In this document: positions 36,213 to 44,176 of the stretch, piece after piece | Position numbering within the stretch: position 1 is the first letter of the stretch | How the letters are laid out: each line of letters starts with the position of its first letter | Source: Acetobacter oeni | GTDB taxonomy: Bacteria; Pseudomonadota; Alphaproteobacteria; Acetobacterales; Acetobacteraceae | Direction: 5' to 3' | Assembly: GCF_011516825.1 (NCBI RefSeq) | Contig: NZ_WOTA01000008.1 | Coordinates: 1-64,000, forward strand | Length of the DNA: 64,000 nt | Notes under the pieces: model-generated | What the model saw: the letters and a program-made list of their open reading frames with translations, nothing else | Database searches by the model: none | Told to the model about the DNA's origin: nothing | Program-made: the position numbers and the translations under genes

Positions 36213-37247
36213 TCAGGCGGCCCAGCCCTGAATCTCCGACCGGGCCAGCGTCTCCAGGAGGTCGATTGCTTCCCGACTGCCGTTCAGACAGGGGATGAGG
36301 GTAAGCTCCTCCCCTCCGGCCGCGAGAAACTCGCTACGCACTTCGTTGCCGATTTCATCGAGTGTTTCGATGCAGTCCGCCATGAAGCCCGGCATGATGA
36401 CCGCGATCCGCTTAACGCCCTTCTCGGGCAGACCGGCGATGAACGGGGCTGTGTACGGCTCCAGCCATTTCGCCGGCCCGAAACGTGACTGGAAGGTCAG
36501 CGGCATATCCTGTTCTGTCATGCCCATGGCTGTCCGCAGTGCAGCGACAGTCCGCTCGCAGTCCTGACGATACGGGTCGCCTTTGGCGACGTATTCGTTC
36601 GGCAGGCCGTGAAACGATGTGACGATCATTTGTGGCGGGGCGGACAGAGAAGACAGCGCCTGCCGTGCAGTCTCCGCGAGCGCCCTGATATAGGCGGGAT
36701 GATCGGCGAAGGCGGGCAGCGTGCGGACAGCGGGCTGACGTCGCAGTTTCATCAGAAAGCGAAAGAGCTGATCGTTCGCGGTGGCGGTCGTTGTCGCGCT
36801 GTACTGAGGATAGAGCGGCATGAACAGGATACGGTCGCAGCCTGCGGTCATCAGTTCCCCGACCGCCTGCGCAACGGAGGGTTTTCCATAGCGCATGCCC
36901 CAGACGACGCTGATGTTTTCGGCGCTGAATCGTTTTGCCAACTGGTCGGACTGCTCGCGTGTCCAGGTGCGGAGCGGACTCTCGTTGCGATCCGTGTTCC
37001 AGATCCGGCGATAGGCCGCGCCGCTTTTGCGAGGGCGCACTGTGAGCACCACGCCCTGCAGGATGGGCTGCCACACCGCAGGCGATGCCTCTATGACACG
37101 CTGGTCGGACAGGAACTCGGACAGATACCGGCGCACGCCGGAAAAACCGGTGTCGTCAGGAGTTCCGAGATTGGCCAGGAGAATACCGACGCGGCCCTGT
37201 CCCATGGGGGCAGGCTCTGATGCGCCTGAAATATGCAGGAAGCTCAT
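36213..37247 (-). CDS. hemH: Ferrochelatase
   Basis: This 344-residue ferrochelatase inserts ferrous iron into protoporphyrin IX, the last step of haem b synthesis, at the inner face of the membrane. Visible are VGILLANLGTPDD, VWGMRYGKPSV, LFMPLYPQYSATTTATAND, the catalytic His in SFHGLPNEYVAKGDPY, and the C-terminal FMADCIETLDEIGNE. The ATG has AGGAC upstream. Haem supply matters for the quinohaemoprotein dehydrogenases and oxidases of acetic acid bacteria; hemC and hemD lie 20 kb away. Confidence 0.96.
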   Translation of the reverse strand: MSFLHISGASEPAPMGQGRVGILLANLGTPDDTGFSGVRRYLSEFLSDQRVIEASPAVWQPILQGVVLTVRPRKSGAAYRRIWNTDRNESPLRTWTREQSDQLAKRFSAENISVVWGMRYGKPSVAQAVGELMTAGCDRILFMPLYPQYSATTTATANDQLFRFLMKLRRQPAVRTLPAFADHPAYIRALAETARQALSSLSAPPQMIVTSFHGLPNEYVAKGDPYRQDCERTVAALRTAMGMTEQDMPLTFQSRFGPAKWLEPYTAPFIAGLPEKGVKRIAVIMPGFMADCIETLDEIGNEVRSEFLAAGGEELTLIPCLNGSREAIDLLETLARSEIQGWAA

Positions 37248-37617
37248 GCCGTCCTGCTTACAGGATTCGTATCACCCGTAAAATCCGGTGAATGGCCCGC
37301 CCGGGGAAATGGTCTGCCGCCAGCCGGGGTCAGATGGAAAAAATTTTGCGTCTGTGTCAGCGCTGGCGTATGCGCACCGGAACATATCGCGGCGCAGCGC
37401 GGCGCGCGGATAAATGCCCCAGGAACACGGTTATTCCGGCCACGACGGCCAGAAGCCCCGTTTCGACAATATTCAGGTGCGGCACGTATGACGCGATGTC
37501 GTTGAAGAAAGACACTTCGCAGCTCCCACGTTTCAGCACACAACCGCGCATGACGCACGATGGCAGGCTGTTCGCTTTTGAGTAGGGCACGCCGCATCAA
37601 GGGATGCAAGCCTGAAA
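37248..37617. other. Spacer upstream of hemH
   Basis: These 370 bases contain the hemH promoter region and one weakly supported minus-strand small frame (37357-37551). Nothing else is recognisable. Confidence 0.5.
37357..37551 (-). CDS. Possible 64-residue single-span membrane peptide
   Basis: This minus-strand frame from an ATG at 37551 encodes a short polar N-terminus, one clear hydrophobic helix (ETGLLAVVAGITVFLGHL) and an Arg-rich tail, a pattern typical of small membrane proteins with the positive end inside. The ribosome site is weak and I do not recognise a family. It could be a chance frame; the helix plus flanking charge is the only argument in its favour. Confidence 0.35.
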   Translation of the reverse strand: MRGCVLKRGSCEVSFFNDIASYVPHLNIVETGLLAVVAGITVFLGHLSARRAAPRYVPVRIRQR

Positions 37618-38256
37618 TCATACAGGACGGCGGCTGGCCACCACGGTTAACTGAGGGTGGTCGTTCAGGGCGGGCAGAACGAGGTGGCTGCTTTCACCGG
37701 GTGACAGGGCGCCGAGCTGCGTCAGGAACGGGCTTATCAGATCCAGCGGATAAGTGCGGCCGGCCATCAGGACGGAAAGTCCTGTTTCCGGTTGCGGCGC
37801 CGGAATTTGCAGCCCGCTGCTTTTATCACGCAGGGAAATGCCATTCCCGGGGAAAAAAATCCGGGCGGTCCGGGCCGGGATCGGCGCATAACATTCCCAT
37901 CCCTCGTGACGGCTGCGATCGAACTGCACTTCGCCGTCGGGCTGACTTGAGAAAAAGCAATTCCGTGAATCGACGTAAGGACCGGTCCGATCCGTGATTT
38001 TCAGCGCGATTGCGGCACCTTTCAGCGTGACCGGTTCAATCTGCGGCAGGGGCATCGGCGCTGTTGTCCGTTTCACCAGCACGAAAGGGACGTCGGCACG
38101 TTGCGGATCAATGTCGAGGATCAGGCCGGGCTTTCCGTCCGGGCACGTGTCGGGTGCCAGAGCGACGATGCGATCATGGTGAGGATCATTGTGCAGGAAC
38201 CGGCCGAAATAATCCATCAGCCAGATTTCACGATCGGAGTTCTGTTCCTGCCTCAA
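37618..38256 (-). CDS. Protein of unknown function overlapping mutY
   Basis: This 212-residue protein is not recognised. It has no membrane segment or signal peptide; it is rich in Pro and Asp, with a segment RNCFFSSQPDGEVQF and a beta-strand-like pattern throughout, ending in a hydrophobic LDLISPFLTQLGAL region and VVASRRPV. The likely start is a TTG whose last bases form the mutY stop (TTGA) with GGGAGAAGG just upstream; an ATG at 38217 would give 199 residues but lacks a ribosome site. Coupling to mutY suggests co-expression, not necessarily a DNA-repair role. Confidence 0.65.
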   Translation of the reverse strand: MRQEQNSDREIWLMDYFGRFLHNDPHHDRIVALAPDTCPDGKPGLILDIDPQRADVPFVLVKRTTAPMPLPQIEPVTLKGAAIALKITDRTGPYVDSRNCFFSSQPDGEVQFDRSRHEGWECYAPIPARTARIFFPGNGISLRDKSSGLQIPAPQPETGLSVLMAGRTYPLDLISPFLTQLGALSPGESSHLVLPALNDHPQLTVVASRRPV

Positions 38257-39419
38257 GCACCTTCTCCCTCTGTCAGTTTTACATTCCGCATGGTCCCTGA
38301 TTTTTTTGATGGCGGATCGCCATCCCGGCCGGCGGCGCCGATAAAATCCAGCCCTGTCTCCACGCATTTCCTCATAAGCGACGAGAGTGCATTTTTCTGA
38401 AGCTCGTCGGCCCGCACCAGGAAACCATCACGGTCGTCGGGATTGGGCATGACGGGGAGTCTTGCCGCGTACACCGCAACAGAAAGCGAGAAATGGGTGA
38501 AAACGTGTTTAATTTCTCCCGCGGCTTCCCATCTGATCCGTCCGGTTTTTCCGGCGGGCCGGTCAGAGAACGGGGCATGGATGAACGCGTCTTCCCGGTT
38601 CCATAGAGCGCACAGCCATTCTGTTCCCGGCAGTTCAACCGTTCCGCCGAGCAGACCTGATGGCGGGCGTTTCCGCATCAGAAGCCGTCCTGCGTCGTCG
38701 ATGAGAAGAAAATGGACGCCGTAGCGGGCCGGGCGGTCGCCTTTGGGCGCGCGACGCGGCAGCAGGGCCTGGATGCCGGATTTTTGCGCCGCGCAACCGC
38801 CCTGCCAGGGACACAGGACGCAGGCCGGGGAACGCGGCGTGCAGATACCGGCGCCAAGATCGAAAAGGGCCTGCGCGAAATCGGACGGGCGGGCCTGCGC
38901 GGCTTTTTCACGGTTGAGGGTCGCGGCCTGCGTGGCCAGCAGCTTTCGGGAACCGGGCAGCGGGGCTTCGATGGCGAAGACGCGCGCGGTAACTCGCTCG
39001 ACATTGCCGTCCACGGGGATGACAGGAATCCCGAAGGCAATCGCCGCGATGGCAGCCGCCGTATAGGGGCCGATCCCCGGGAGGGCTCGCAGGCTTTCGA
39101 CATCCCGGGGAAAGCCGCCGTTTTCGGCGACGATCCCGGCACAGCGATGCAGATTCCGGGCGCGGGAGTAATAGCCCAGGCCGGCCCAGAGCACCAGGAC
39201 GTCATCGACCGGAGCAGCCGCGAGGGCTTCAAGGGTCGGGAAGCGCTCAAGGAATCTCTGATAATACGGGATGACGGCGGTGACCGTTGTCTGTTGCAGC
39301 ATGATTTCGCTGATCCAGACGTGATAAGGGTCAGCCGGATGGCCTGGCAGCGCGCGCCAGGGGAGCGCGCGGCGGTTCCGGTCGTACCAAGTGAGAAGCG
39401 CGGTTGAACTTAAGGTCAC
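38253..39419 (-). CDS. mutY: Adenine DNA glycosylase MutY
   Basis: This 388-residue DNA-repair glycosylase removes adenine mispaired with 8-oxoguanine. It has LPWRALPGHPADPYHVWISEIMLQQTTV broken across the N-terminus, LWAGLGYYSRARNLH, the helix-hairpin-helix LPGIGPYTAAAIAAIAFG ending in the catalytic Asp region (VDGNVERV), the iron-sulfur Cys cluster (CTPRSPACVLCPWQGGC) and a C-terminal NUDIX-like domain that reads 8-oxoG. The GTG start is only 11 bases from the divergent dciA start and has no ribosome site, which is unusual. The downstream unknown gene overlaps its stop. Confidence 0.95.
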   Translation of the reverse strand: MTLSSTALLTWYDRNRRALPWRALPGHPADPYHVWISEIMLQQTTVTAVIPYYQRFLERFPTLEALAAAPVDDVLVLWAGLGYYSRARNLHRCAGIVAENGGFPRDVESLRALPGIGPYTAAAIAAIAFGIPVIPVDGNVERVTARVFAIEAPLPGSRKLLATQAATLNREKAAQARPSDFAQALFDLGAGICTPRSPACVLCPWQGGCAAQKSGIQALLPRRAPKGDRPARYGVHFLLIDDAGRLLMRKRPPSGLLGGTVELPGTEWLCALWNREDAFIHAPFSDRPAGKTGRIRWEAAGEIKHVFTHFSLSVAVYAARLPVMPNPDDRDGFLVRADELQKNALSSLMRKCVETGLDFIGAAGRDGDPPSKKSGTMRNVKLTEGEGA

Positions 39420-39430
39420 AGGAGCGTGTT

Positions 39431-39928
39431 ATGAAAGCCACGAAGAAAGTCGGCAAGGGTGACGCGGTGAAAACGGAGCCTCCGAAGCGTGCTTTCACGG
39501 CCCGCAGTCTGTCGGCGCTTCTTCCTGCTGTCACGCGGCCTGCGTTCCGGAAGCGGTCCCCGGCGACGGTGACGCTGTTTCTGGAGTGGGGCAGTATCGT
39601 CGGGCCGGCCTATGCGTCCCGCACGCTGCCGAAGAAGCTCACGGCCGGGATGCTGACCATTGCCTGCCGGGGACCGGTTGCGATGGAATTGCAGCACATG
39701 CAGGCCGGTCTGATCGACCGGATCAATACATGGTGCGGTCCGAACACTGTCGTACGGCTCCGGCTGACGCAGGATTTTCAGGCTCCGGCGGACTCGGGCA
39801 GGACAAAACGGGTAAAACCGGCAGCGGTTGCCCCGGTGTCTCTGCCGGACATGCCCGAGGGACCATTACGGAGCGCGCTTGAGGCGCTGGGGAGCCGGAT
39901 CAGCGAACGCGGCGGGCGACGACGGTGA
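39431..39928 (+). CDS. dciA: DUF721 / DciA-family protein
   Basis: This 165-residue protein has the DUF721 domain in its centre (FLEWGSIVGPAYASRTLPKKL, LTIACRGPVAMELQHM, LIDRINTWCG). DciA is the bacterial DnaB replicative-helicase loader or operator in species without DnaC. The start at the ATG with AGGAG six bases upstream is preferred to one 27 bases earlier. A basic N-terminal stretch and a Pro/Ala/Gly-Arg-rich tail flank the domain. Divergence from mutY is common in alphaproteobacteria; the thioredoxin-fold gene often found after dciA is absent here. Confidence 0.85.
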   Translation: MKATKKVGKGDAVKTEPPKRAFTARSLSALLPAVTRPAFRKRSPATVTLFLEWGSIVGPAYASRTLPKKLTAGMLTIACRGPVAMELQHMQAGLIDRINTWCGPNTVVRLRLTQDFQAPADSGRTKRVKPAAVAPVSLPDMPEGPLRSALEALGSRISERGGRRR

Positions 39929-40498
39929 AGGCGGCCCGGTGCCGAGGCATCGGGTTCAAGAGATCTTCCCGAAACGCATGGCAGGCATACAGATAATGTC
40001 GAATTTTTGACATTGCCGGACATGAAAAAGCCAGAGATGACACGCAACTTTTCCGACCGGGAACTATTTTACGGTTTGGTCATGGAGACATGCGAGATCA
40101 GCACGCTTTCAGGACCCGGCGCAGGCCGATTCGTGTAGCCGGTTGTGCCGGCGGGAGTAGATGATGGATTATGATGTGGCTGAATTGCCGGTTTCCGGGC
40201 AGTCGGCCGAGGCTGTGTCGGCACAGGATCCGCTTGTGCGGTCCGATCTCGATTTTCTGGCGCGCTGGGAGCACATGTCGCCCCGCGATACCGGAGCGAT
40301 GCTTCGGGCGAGCCTTTTGCGGCGGACGAGTCCTCATCTGGTGCGGAAGGCCGGGGAGCCGGATGATGCCGGTCGTCAGGATGGCATGGAAGCAGCGAGG
40401 TCCGGCACCAGCAGCCAGGGTCAGTGATCTGTCTGCATCCCGGCTTTCTCTGAAAACACTCCGGCCAGCCAGGGTGAAATCCCGTCGTTCCCGTGCTG
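39929..40498. other. Spacer after dciA
   Basis: These 570 bases contain a small inverted repeat AATGTC/GACATT (39995-40014) around a T-rich loop and one possible small gene at 40161-40427. Nothing else is recognised. Confidence 0.5.
40161..40427 (+). CDS. Small hypothetical protein
   Basis: This 88-residue frame with a GGGAG-like site before the first ATG (a second ATG follows directly) encodes an acidic N-terminal half (AQDPLVRSDLDFLARWEHMS), an Arg-rich middle and a Gly/Ser-rich end. There is no signal peptide, membrane helix or known domain. It lies alone in a plus-strand spacer. The ribosome site and the codon pattern of the first 60 residues look plausible, but it may be spurious. Confidence 0.4.
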   Translation: MMDYDVAELPVSGQSAEAVSAQDPLVRSDLDFLARWEHMSPRDTGAMLRASLLRRTSPHLVRKAGEPDDAGRQDGMEAARSGTSSQGQ

Positions 40499-41644
40499 TC
40501 AGTTCTCTTTCCGGTAAGGCGAGAACGCGAGCAGGGCTTCGGCATCAGCCATCACCGCAGGCCGTTCCTCTTCGAGAAATGTCGCCACGGCATTGCGAAA
40601 CCCGGTATTTCTGATGAAATGCGCTGAGAATGTCAGCGCGGGAAGATAGCCCCGCTGGATTTTATGTTCGCCCTGCGCTCCTGCCTCGACGCGGGCCAGG
40701 CCGTGTTCGATAGCGAAATCGATGGCGCGATAATAGCACAGTTCGAAGTGCAGGAACGGCCATTCTCCCACACAGCCCCAGTTCCGGCCATACAGCGTAT
40801 CGCCACCGAGAAGATTGAGGGCGCCTGCGACGGGTGTGCCATGATGTTCAGCGACCATGAGGACGACTTTGTCGCCCAGTCTTTCCGACAGCAGAGAGAA
40901 GAACGGGCGGGTCAGGTAGGCCTGACCCCATTTTCGGTCGACTGTCGCGTGGTAAAATCTGAAAAAAGCATCCCACAGAGCTTCGGTGATTTCCCGGCCT
41001 CGATAAGTCCTGTAGTCAAGGCCGCAGGCATTGGCATCGCGGCGCTCACGCCGGAGCACCTTACGTTTGCGGGAGGAGAGCGCCTCCAGGAACGCATCGA
41101 AGCTGTCATAGCCGTGATTATGCCAGTGATACTGCATCCCGAGGCGCGGCAGCCAGCCCCGGTCGGAAAGACTTTCATACTCCTGGCTGGTGCAGAACGT
41201 GACGTGAGCAGAGGACAGGTCGAGTTGCTCGCAGACCTGCGCCAGAGCCTGAATCAGGGCGCCCCGGGTGTCGGCGGGTGCATCGGGACGGACCAGCAGT
41301 CTCGCGCCCGGAACCGGGGAGAACGGGACGGCAATCTGGAGTTTCGGATAGTAGGTGCCGCCCGCATTTTCGAATGCCTGTGCCCAGCCACGGTCGAAGA
41401 CATATTCGCCGTAGGAGTGGGACTTCAGATAGGCCGGTGCAACCGCGACGATCCGACTGTCGGAATCGCGCAGTTCGACATATTGCGGCAGCCAGCCGGT
41501 GCGGGGCGTGGCCGACCCGCTGTCTTCGACGGCTGAGAGAAAGGCGTGACTAATGAACGGATTGTCTGCTCCCGCGCAGGCATCCCAGTCTTCGACCGGG
41601 ATATCGGCAATTTTCGTATGAAGCGAGACCGCCCATCCGGACAT
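40499..41644 (-). CDS. FemAB/GNAT-like protein of the COG3146 (peptidogalycan biosynthesis) family
   Basis: This 381-residue cytosolic protein matches the COG3146 family: DNPFISHAFLSAVEDSGSA, AVAPAYLKSHSYGEYVFDRGWAQAFE (split), YPKLQIAVPFSPVPGARLLVR, SSRKRKVLRRERR, FYHATVDRKWGQAYLTRPFF, and ARVEAGAQGEHKIQRGYLP. These are double-GNAT-fold proteins of unproven function, suggested to transfer aminoacyl or acyl groups. The start overlaps the RidA stop (TGATG), so the pair is co-translated, an arrangement I regard as frequent in alphaproteobacteria. Confidence 0.85.
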   Translation of the reverse strand: MSGWAVSLHTKIADIPVEDWDACAGADNPFISHAFLSAVEDSGSATPRTGWLPQYVELRDSDSRIVAVAPAYLKSHSYGEYVFDRGWAQAFENAGGTYYPKLQIAVPFSPVPGARLLVRPDAPADTRGALIQALAQVCEQLDLSSAHVTFCTSQEYESLSDRGWLPRLGMQYHWHNHGYDSFDAFLEALSSRKRKVLRRERRDANACGLDYRTYRGREITEALWDAFFRFYHATVDRKWGQAYLTRPFFSLLSERLGDKVVLMVAEHHGTPVAGALNLLGGDTLYGRNWGCVGEWPFLHFELCYYRAIDFAIEHGLARVEAGAQGEHKIQRGYLPALTFSAHFIRNTGFRNAVATFLEEERPAVMADAEALLAFSPYRKEN

Positions 41645-42108
41645 CAGCTGACCTCGAACATCCCTTCGACTTCGACTGGCGCATCGAGGGGCAAAGACGG
41701 GACGCCGACAGTGGAGCGGGCATGGCGACCGGCATCACCGAAGACATCGACGGCGAGATCGGATGCGCCATTCATGACCGTGGCGTGCGCGGTGAATTCG
41801 GGCGTGCAGGCGATGAAGCCGCCCAGACGGACGACACGAGTAACTTTCGAGAGGTCGCCCACGGCTGTTTTCAGCTGTGCGAGGAGATTGATCAGGCAGT
41901 AGCGGGCGGCTTCCGTGCCGGTTTCCAGCGCAACCGCGTCACCGAGTTTACCGGTGGCGAGGAGCTTGCCATCTTTCAGGGGAAGCTGGCCGGAGATGAC
42001 GATGAGTGAGCCGGATCGGGTCCAGGGAAGGTAATTGGCGACGGGCGTTGCCGGTGTCGGCAGAGTGATCCCGAGGGAAGCGAGGCGGGATTCCGGGGTT
42101 TCGGACAT
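41644..42108 (-). CDS. RidA family protein (YjgF-like)
   Basis: This 154-residue RidA/Rid-family protein shows LGITLPTPATPVANYLPW, SLIVISGQLPLKDGKL, GKLGDAVALETGTEAARYCLINLLAQLK (split) and VEVEGMFEVS at the end. RidA proteins hydrolyse reactive enamine/imine intermediates to keto acids. This longer version is of the COG0251 subgroup found in alphaproteobacteria, and it may lack the Arg of classical RidA, so its activity is uncertain. AAGGAT precedes the ATG. It is upstream of and overlaps the FemAB-like gene. Confidence 0.85.
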   Translation of the reverse strand: MSETPESRLASLGITLPTPATPVANYLPWTRSGSLIVISGQLPLKDGKLLATGKLGDAVALETGTEAARYCLINLLAQLKTAVGDLSKVTRVVRLGGFIACTPEFTAHATVMNGASDLAVDVFGDAGRHARSTVGVPSLPLDAPVEVEGMFEVS

Positions 42109-42435
42109 CGGTCGATCCTTGAGTCAGATGAGCGGAAATGAGGGAACAGGGTGCCTGCCTGGGTGGTTCGGGGCAAGGGTGAAGCAGGATTTTCTGCCGG
42201 GGATTCCGGCCCGTTTTTGCAGCGAGAACGTGTCGGATTCCGGATGAGGCAACAGCCGGGCGTACGTGAAGTTTTCCGTAGCAGAGGCAGACATGGAAAA
42301 TGGTCTCTGCGATCCGCAGGGATGCCTGAAGCGAAAGAGCCGTTCGTCCAGGCCAATGATAACCCGTCCTGCCGGCTGGTGATGTCTGTCTGGCGAGATC
42401 CGGACTATGTCTTTATCTGCTGTCGGATAAGAAAC
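42109..42435. other. Intergenic stretch with no clear content
   Basis: These roughly 325 bases lie between RidA and the HIT gene, both on the minus strand. I see no gene, terminator or repeat; it must hold the promoter of the RidA-FemAB pair. Confidence 0.45.
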
Positions 42436-42804
42436 TTACGGTGAGACGAGAGCGCCGAGACGACGACCGCCGAGAAGATGGACGTGGAAATGCGGGACTT
42501 CCTGGCCGGAATCGGGGCCGACATTGCTGATCAGGCGGTAACCGGGTTCGTCGAGACCAAGAGCTGTGGCGACGTGGCCAACGGTGCGGGTAAAGCCGGT
42601 TATTTCATCCTCTGAAGCCCTGGCGCTGAAGTCCACGAAGGACACGTAAGGCTTTTTGGGAATGACGAGAACGTGGACCGGGGCTTTCGAGCCGATATCG
42701 TGGAAGGCAAGAGCCCATTCGTTTTCGAAGACTTTTTTGCAGGGGATTTCCCCGCGCAGAATTTTCGCGAAAATGTTTTCGGGATCGTATGCGCTCACCG
42801 CCAT
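42436..42804 (-). CDS. HIT-family nucleotide-binding hydrolase (HinT type)
   Basis: This 122-residue histidine-triad protein has the N-terminal NIFAKILRGEIPCKKVFENE, a substrate-loop VHVLVIPKKPYVS and the triad PHFHVHLLGGRRLG. HinT-like enzymes hydrolyse phosphoramidates of AMP and other purine nucleotides. The ATG is preceded by AGGAG. It is the last gene after hisE, an association often seen in this bacterial group; no histidine-pathway role is known. Confidence 0.93.
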   Translation of the reverse strand: MAVSAYDPENIFAKILRGEIPCKKVFENEWALAFHDIGSKAPVHVLVIPKKPYVSFVDFSARASEDEITGFTRTVGHVATALGLDEPGYRLISNVGPDSGQEVPHFHVHLLGGRRLGALVSP

Positions 42805-42878
42805 TGTCTGCTCCTGAATGATTTTTAACTCAGGGCGAAGGGAGGATCGGAAACCTACTGCCCTGACAAATAATTTTC

Positions 42879-43370
42879 TCAGCTTTTATGACGCGGCCGG
42901 GAGGCTTTTTCAGCGATACCGCTTATGCCCTGCCGCCGCTCCAGCTCGGCCCAGACCTGCGCGGGGGTGACGTCGGCATCCACCCACAAAACGATAAGAT
43001 GATAGAGAACATCAGCACTTTCTCCAACCAGCTCATGTTGGCGTCCGGCAACGGCCTCGATGAGACATTCGACGGCTTCCTCGCCGAATTTCTGGGCGAT
43101 CTTTCCGGTGCCACGGGACAGGAGGCGGGCTGAATGACTGAGGGAGGGGTCCGTACCGCGACGACTGGTGACGACATCGAACAGACGGTCAAGAATTGAG
43201 GCGTTTACGTTCTCTTCAGGGATGGGTGCGACCGGGTGTGTCGCCGCGCTCTTTTTACCCGCCGGTTTCTGCGCGGCGGCTTTCTCTGTTTTTTTCGATT
43301 TCCCGGCGGCTTTACCCTGGACGGGCTTGCCTGTTTCGGCGGAGGACTTTTTCGTGGAGGTGCTGGGCAT
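42879..43370 (-). CDS. hisE: Phosphoribosyl-ATP pyrophosphatase
   Basis: This 163-residue protein has a HisE core from about residue 55 ([13 protein letters not shown]) through [20 protein letters not shown] and [18 protein letters not shown], the alpha-helical MazG-like fold that converts PR-ATP to PR-AMP. The first 50 residues are a low-complexity Lys/Ala/Ser-rich extension not needed for activity. The ATG at 43370 is chosen; a TTG two codons upstream is possible. It follows hisF by 44 bases. Confidence 0.94.
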   Translation of the reverse strand: MPSTSTKKSSAETGKPVQGKAAGKSKKTEKAAAQKPAGKKSAATHPVAPIPEENVNASILDRLFDVVTSRRGTDPSLSHSARLLSRGTGKIAQKFGEEAVECLIEAVAGRQHELVGESADVLYHLIVLWVDADVTPAQVWAELERRQGISGIAEKASRPRHKS

Positions 43371-43414
43371 GGTCAATCCGGTCAGAGGCGGGGCAGGACA
43401 TCAGATATCATAAG

Positions 43415-44176
43415 TCAGGAGACCGGACGAACCGGCAGGCCGGCGGCGGCGAGAGCGTGTTTCACTTCCGGCACGGTAAACTGGCCGAAGTGAAACACGC
43501 TCGCGGCCAGAAGGCCAGTGGCGCCGGCCCGGGCGCCTTCGACGAAGTGCTCCAGGGTGCCAACGCCGCCGGAGGCGATGACGGGCAGACGGACGGCGGC
43601 GTTGACGGCACGCAGGAGATCGAGATCGAAGCCGGACCGGGTGCCATCGCGGTCCATGGAAGTGAGGAGAATTTCGCCGGCGCCGCGTTCCGCGACGTTG
43701 CGGCACCAGTCGAGCACGTCGATGCCGGTGGGAGTCCGGCCTCCGTGCGTGAAGACTTCCCATCCGCCTTTACCGTCCGAGCGGGCATCCACGCCAACGA
43801 CGACGCACTGGCTGCCGAATTTACCGGCGGCTTCATTGATCAGTTCGGGGCGCTTCACGGCGGCGGAGTTCATGGCACATTTATCCGCGCCGGCGAGCAG
43901 AAGACGCCGCATATCAGCGGTTGTGCGGACGCCGCCGCCGACGGTGAGTGGCAGGAATATCCGCTCGGCGGTGCGGCTGACCACATCCAGTATAGTGTCG
44001 CGATTTTCGTGGCTGGCGGTGATGTCAAGAAAAGTGAGTTCGTCGGCTCCGGCAGCATCATAGACGGCGGCCTGTTCAACGGGATCACCGGCGTCGCGCA
44101 GGGAGACGAAGTTGACGCCTTTCACCACGCGGCCGTTTTTCACGTCCAGGCACGGGATCACCCTGAGTTTCAGCAT
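43415..44176 (-). CDS. hisF: Imidazole glycerol phosphate synthase subunit HisF
   Basis: This 253-residue TIM-barrel cyclase subunit, with HisH, makes imidazole glycerol phosphate and [27 protein letters not shown] includes the catalytic Asp; [34 protein letters not shown] and [18 protein letters not shown] (with the second catalytic Asp) follow. Its ATG overlaps the stop of the upstream hisA fusion gene (TGATG). Confidence 0.97.
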   Translation of the reverse strand: MLKLRVIPCLDVKNGRVVKGVNFVSLRDAGDPVEQAAVYDAAGADELTFLDITASHENRDTILDVVSRTAERIFLPLTVGGGVRTTADMRRLLLAGADKCAMNSAAVKRPELINEAAGKFGSQCVVVGVDARSDGKGGWEVFTHGGRTPTGIDVLDWCRNVAERGAGEILLTSMDRDGTRSGFDLDLLRAVNAAVRLPVIASGGVGTLEHFVEGARAGATGLLAASVFHFGQFTVPEVKHALAAAGLPVRPVS

